From the NCBI GenBank assembly GCA_003447535.1, contig DLYY01000056.1, forward strand, positions 1-8,602: DNA of 8,602 bases, written 5' to 3'. The notes beneath the pieces were generated by a model. The model did no database searches. It had not been told where the DNA came from and saw only the letters and a list, made by a program, of their open reading frames with translations. Made by a program: the position numbers and the translations under genes. Of this stretch, positions 6,655 to 8,602 are shown piece by piece (position 1 is the stretch's first letter; every line of letters starts with the position of its first letter). The stretch is from Bacteroidota bacterium. GTDB lineage: Bacteria; Bacteroidota; Bacteroidia; Chitinophagales; UBA8649.

Positions 6655-7262
6655 AGCAAATCAGTAGATCCCTCATTCTAACGTTTCTCATTTTCTTTTT
6701 CTCAAAGGACGTAACATTTTCTCAGTACGCTGATTCCAAGCGAGTCATCCTTGTGTTAGATGGAACCTATACGATGAGAGGAAACAATTCGCTCGATATT
6801 ATGAAGTCTTGGGCTAATACAGCGATTGATTATTTTAATGATGGCGATTCACTTTGCATCATCACCTTTTCAAACTATGCAAAGGTTAGTGTTCCGTTTT
6901 TGCCTGTTCAACACAGACAGTTTATGCTCAATGTTGTCGAAGATATAACTCCCACCTTGGCAACCTATGTTTATGACGGACTATCCCTTGCGCTAGAGGC
7001 ACACAATTGGAGAAACCCTGATCAACTTCGCGAAAGTATCATCGTACTCTTAAGCGATGGACTCGCTCCCAATGATGATCGATTAGATGCCATTGCGTCT
7101 GAAATCGATTCACTGAACTGTATTTTACATGTAATTCAAACAACATTTGCTGAGGATAAATATGTGAACCAATTAAAAACTCTAGCTGAAAATGCTGGTG
7201 GGGTCTATCTACAAGGAGTGTCCTTTAAGCCAGAACGTATCGTGCCATTGATACGGCACTAA
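6651..7262 (+). CDS. Small exported VWA-domain protein of unknown function
   Basis: The preferred start is GTG 6651, whose last bases overlap the hmgA TGA (GTGA), giving 203 residues; TTG 6645 would add two. Residues 1-24 form a signal peptide: Lys2 and Arg6, a hydrophobic stretch at 8-18, and probable cleavage in VTFS-Q. A single VWA domain fills the rest. RVILVLD at 31-37 is the first strand and the metal site reads DGTYT at 37-41, so both serines of the canonical D-x-S-x-S are threonine. Thr105 in ATYVYDGLSLAL and Asp136 in LLSDG supply the other ligands. The ending GGVYLQGVSFKPERIVPLI matches the last VWA helix, so little lies outside the domain. No membrane anchor other than the signal is seen; if uncleaved it would tether the protein. 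The role is unknown. Its place between hmgA and hpd with translational overlap suggests co-expression with tyrosine catabolism. Confidence 0.86.
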   Translation: MKQISRSLILTFLIFFFSKDVTFSQYADSKRVILVLDGTYTMRGNNSLDIMKSWANTAIDYFNDGDSLCIITFSNYAKVSVPFLPVQHRQFMLNVVEDITPTLATYVYDGLSLALEAHNWRNPDQLRESIIVLLSDGLAPNDDRLDAIASEIDSLNCILHVIQTTFAEDKYVNQLKTLAENAGGVYLQGVSFKPERIVPLIRH

Positions 7263-7270
7263 AATGGAGA

Positions 7271-7301
7271 TTACGTAAATGTGATTAGAGCCCTATCTTT
7301 A
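7271..7301 (+). promoter_or_regulatory. Weak candidate promoter upstream of hpd
   Basis: TTA at 7271-7273, 20 bases, then TATCTTTA at 7294-7301 resembles the Bacteroidota consensus TTG / TAnnTTTG with one mismatch in each part. Transcription would start about 20 bases before the hpd ATG. AT-rich DNA gives such matches by chance, and hpd may simply be read through from hmgA across the 64-base gap. Confidence 0.2.
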
Positions 7302-7326
7302 GAATAAGGGAAAAGAACAAAAGAAT

Positions 7327-8460
7327 ATGGAAAGTTTTAGATCAAGCAGTAAAGATCGGTTGGTAGAGGCAGAAGATTTTTTACCACTACTTGGTACCGA
7401 TCATATTGAGTTTTATTGCGGTAATGCAAAGCAATCAGCATTCTATTATCAATACCTTTTTGGCTTCGAATTAGTGGCTTATGCCGGTCCTGAAACAGGA
7501 GTTAGAGATAAAGCTTCTTATGTTCTTCAGCAAAATAAATTACGCTTTGTCCTTTCTACAGCACTGCGACCAGATCATGAGATAAGTGATCATGTGCGCA
7601 CTCATGGTGATGGCGTTAAAGTGCTTGCACTTCATGTAGATGATGCCCGGAAAGCCTTAGAGGAAACTCGATCAAGAGGGGGACAAGTTGTAATGGAGGC
7701 AAAAGAAATCAGTGATGATCATGGATCTGTTGTGGTTTCTGCTATAAAAACCTATGGTGAAACCATTCACAAATTCGTTGAGCGCAAAGCGTACAATGGG
7801 ATTTTTATGCCAGGTTATCAACCGAGAAAATCTACAGCACCAGTTCGCCCTGTTGGTTTAGAATATGTCGACCACTGTGTTGGCAATGTGGAGTTAGGTA
7901 AGATGGATGAATGGGTTGCCTTCTACGAAAAGGTCATGGGTTTTTCTTTACTCCTCACCTTTGATGATAAGGATATCTCAACTGAGTACTCTGCCTTGAT
8001 GTCTAAAGTGGTATCAAACGGTAATGGCTATGTTAAATTTCCAATCAATGAACCAGCTGAAGGATTACGCAAATCTCAAATCGATGAATATCTTGAGTTC
8101 TATCAAGGAGCAGGCGTGCAGCATATTGCTATTGCTACAAAAGATATACTAACCACAGTGCAAGCCTTAAGAGATCGAGGAATAGAGTTCCTTCATGTTC
8201 CTGATACATATTATGACGATTTACTCGACAGGGTTGGTGAGATTAAAGAAGACATAAATGCTTTACGTTCACTCAACATTCTCGTAGATCGAGATGATGA
8301 GGGATATCTCCTTCAAATCTTCACTAAGCCTCTGGAAGATAGACCAACACTTTTCTTTGAAATTATTCAGCGAGAAGGAGCTCGCTCTTTTGGCAAAGGA
8401 AACTTCAAAGCATTATTTGAAGCCATTGAGCTTGAGCAGGGTTTACGAGGGAATCTCTAA
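7327..8460 (+). CDS. hpd: 4-hydroxyphenylpyruvate dioxygenase
   Basis: This 377-residue protein is full length. It converts 4-hydroxyphenylpyruvate, O2 and Fe(II) into homogentisate and CO2, the substrate of the hmgA product encoded upstream. Two vicinal-oxygen-chelate halves are visible. The N-terminal one begins at GTDHIEFYCGN (23-33). The C-terminal catalytic one begins at LEYVDHCVGNV (178-188). The iron-binding triad is His183, His266 (GVQHIAIAT) and Glu345 (FFEIIQR). The segment from GYLLQIFTKPLEDRPTLFFE to the end, with GNFKALFEAIE, matches the family C-terminus that closes over the active site. ATG 7327 follows an A-rich leader without a Shine-Dalgarno. The gene ends just before a strong terminator and lies 64 bases after the VWA gene, so all three genes probably form one operon. 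The later steps (maleylacetoacetate isomerase, fumarylacetoacetase) are not in the window. Confidence 0.96.
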   Translation: MESFRSSSKDRLVEAEDFLPLLGTDHIEFYCGNAKQSAFYYQYLFGFELVAYAGPETGVRDKASYVLQQNKLRFVLSTALRPDHEISDHVRTHGDGVKVLALHVDDARKALEETRSRGGQVVMEAKEISDDHGSVVVSAIKTYGETIHKFVERKAYNGIFMPGYQPRKSTAPVRPVGLEYVDHCVGNVELGKMDEWVAFYEKVMGFSLLLTFDDKDISTEYSALMSKVVSNGNGYVKFPINEPAEGLRKSQIDEYLEFYQGAGVQHIAIATKDILTTVQALRDRGIEFLHVPDTYYDDLLDRVGEIKEDINALRSLNILVDRDDEGYLLQIFTKPLEDRPTLFFEIIQREGARSFGKGNFKALFEAIELEQGLRGNL

Positions 8461-8481
8461 AAACACTGCCATAGATAAAAG

Positions 8482-8509
8482 AAAAAGGCCTGGGAAACCA
8501 GGCCTTTTT
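8482..8509. terminator. Strong bidirectional intrinsic terminator
   Basis: A perfect 12-bp stem (8482-8493 with 8498-8509) has a GAAA loop. Its G+C core GGCCTGG is flanked by an A run on the left and a T run on the right. It therefore gives a U-tract on either strand. It sits between the hpd stop (8460) and the end of the converging gene at 8543, and should stop transcription from both sides. Confidence 0.92.
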
Positions 8510-8542
8510 TGATATTTGATAAAAAGTTGATTGAAAGTCTGC

Positions 8543-8602
8543 TTATTCTGCAGCTTCGTCCTGTTTGTTGTCTTCTTTAGCAGGAGCGGCATCTTCTTCA
8601 GC
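8543..8602 (-). CDS. C-terminal end of a protein with acidic Ala/Glu-rich tail, cut by window edge
   Basis: Reading the minus strand from the right edge gives 19 codons, ending in KQDEAAE and a TAA at 8545-8543. The segment AEEDAAPAKEDNKQDEAAE is low-complexity, acidic and rich in Ala and Glu. Such tails are common at the C-terminus of Bacteroidota ribosomal proteins (bS16, bL17, bL25), but also of other proteins, so the product cannot be named. The stop lies 34 bases inside the terminator at 8482-8509, on its convergent side, which supports a real gene end here. Confidence 0.7.
   Translation of the reverse strand, partial: AEEDAAPAKEDNKQDEAAE

Noticed and set aside
7291..7310. CCCTATCTTTAGAATAAGGG as a possible hairpin before hpd.
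   Set aside because: Only the outer four pairs match, and the interior does not pair. Not a terminator or attenuator.
8294..8512. Plus-strand frame overlapping the hpd end and running into the terminator.
   Set aside because: It is out of frame with hpd and reads through the terminator stem; not a gene.
1..8602. Search for a defence system, mobile element, CRISPR array or phage remnant.
   Set aside because: No transposase, integrase, nuclease, toxin-antitoxin pair, direct repeats or tRNA-linked att site was seen. Two VWA proteins alone do not make a defence system, since no ATPase or effector partner is present.

Overview
The window looks like chromosomal DNA from a member of the Bacteroidota, probably a flavobacterium-like marine or freshwater aerobe. 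The reasons are the protein families and their style: a MarC with the VIDIVGSIP signature, a homogentisate dioxygenase of the HSNVDSDE type, Sec signal peptides ending in QAQ or FSQ, weak use of Shine-Dalgarno sites, and moderately AT-rich DNA. No genus can be assigned from the sequence alone. There is no sign of a mobile element, phage, CRISPR array, RNA gene or long repeat. Coding density is very high and no stretch over 100 bases lacks a gene.

Layout. (1) Positions 1-980, minus strand: the N-terminal 326 residues of a secreted alpha/beta-hydrolase (carboxylesterase-like), cut by the left window edge. (2) 1063-3844, plus strand: a FabG-type short-chain reductase, then after 7 bases a 684-residue membrane-anchored von Willebrand A (VWA) protein with a complete metal site and a probable glutamine-amidotransferase-like fold. 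(3) 3864-5437, minus strand: a compact three-gene operon, marC, a 105-residue gene of unknown function and a hemolysin III/PAQR membrane protein. The first two overlap by 10 bases, and the last two abut as TAA-ATG. (4) 5500-8460, plus strand: homogentisate 1,2-dioxygenase (hmgA), a small secreted VWA protein whose GTG start overlaps the hmgA stop (GTGA), and 4-hydroxyphenylpyruvate dioxygenase (hpd). A strong bidirectional terminator follows. (5) 8543-8602, minus strand: the last 19 residues of a protein with an acidic, Ala/Glu-rich tail.

Functionally, hpd and hmgA form the central part of tyrosine/phenylalanine degradation: 4-hydroxyphenylpyruvate to homogentisate to maleylacetoacetate. The other genes are housekeeping (fabG) or membrane functions of uncertain role. 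The most unusual point is the exported VWA protein of unknown function placed between the two dioxygenase genes and apparently translationally coupled to hmgA. I see no convincing evidence of a new defence or mobile system; most of the window is ordinary core genome.
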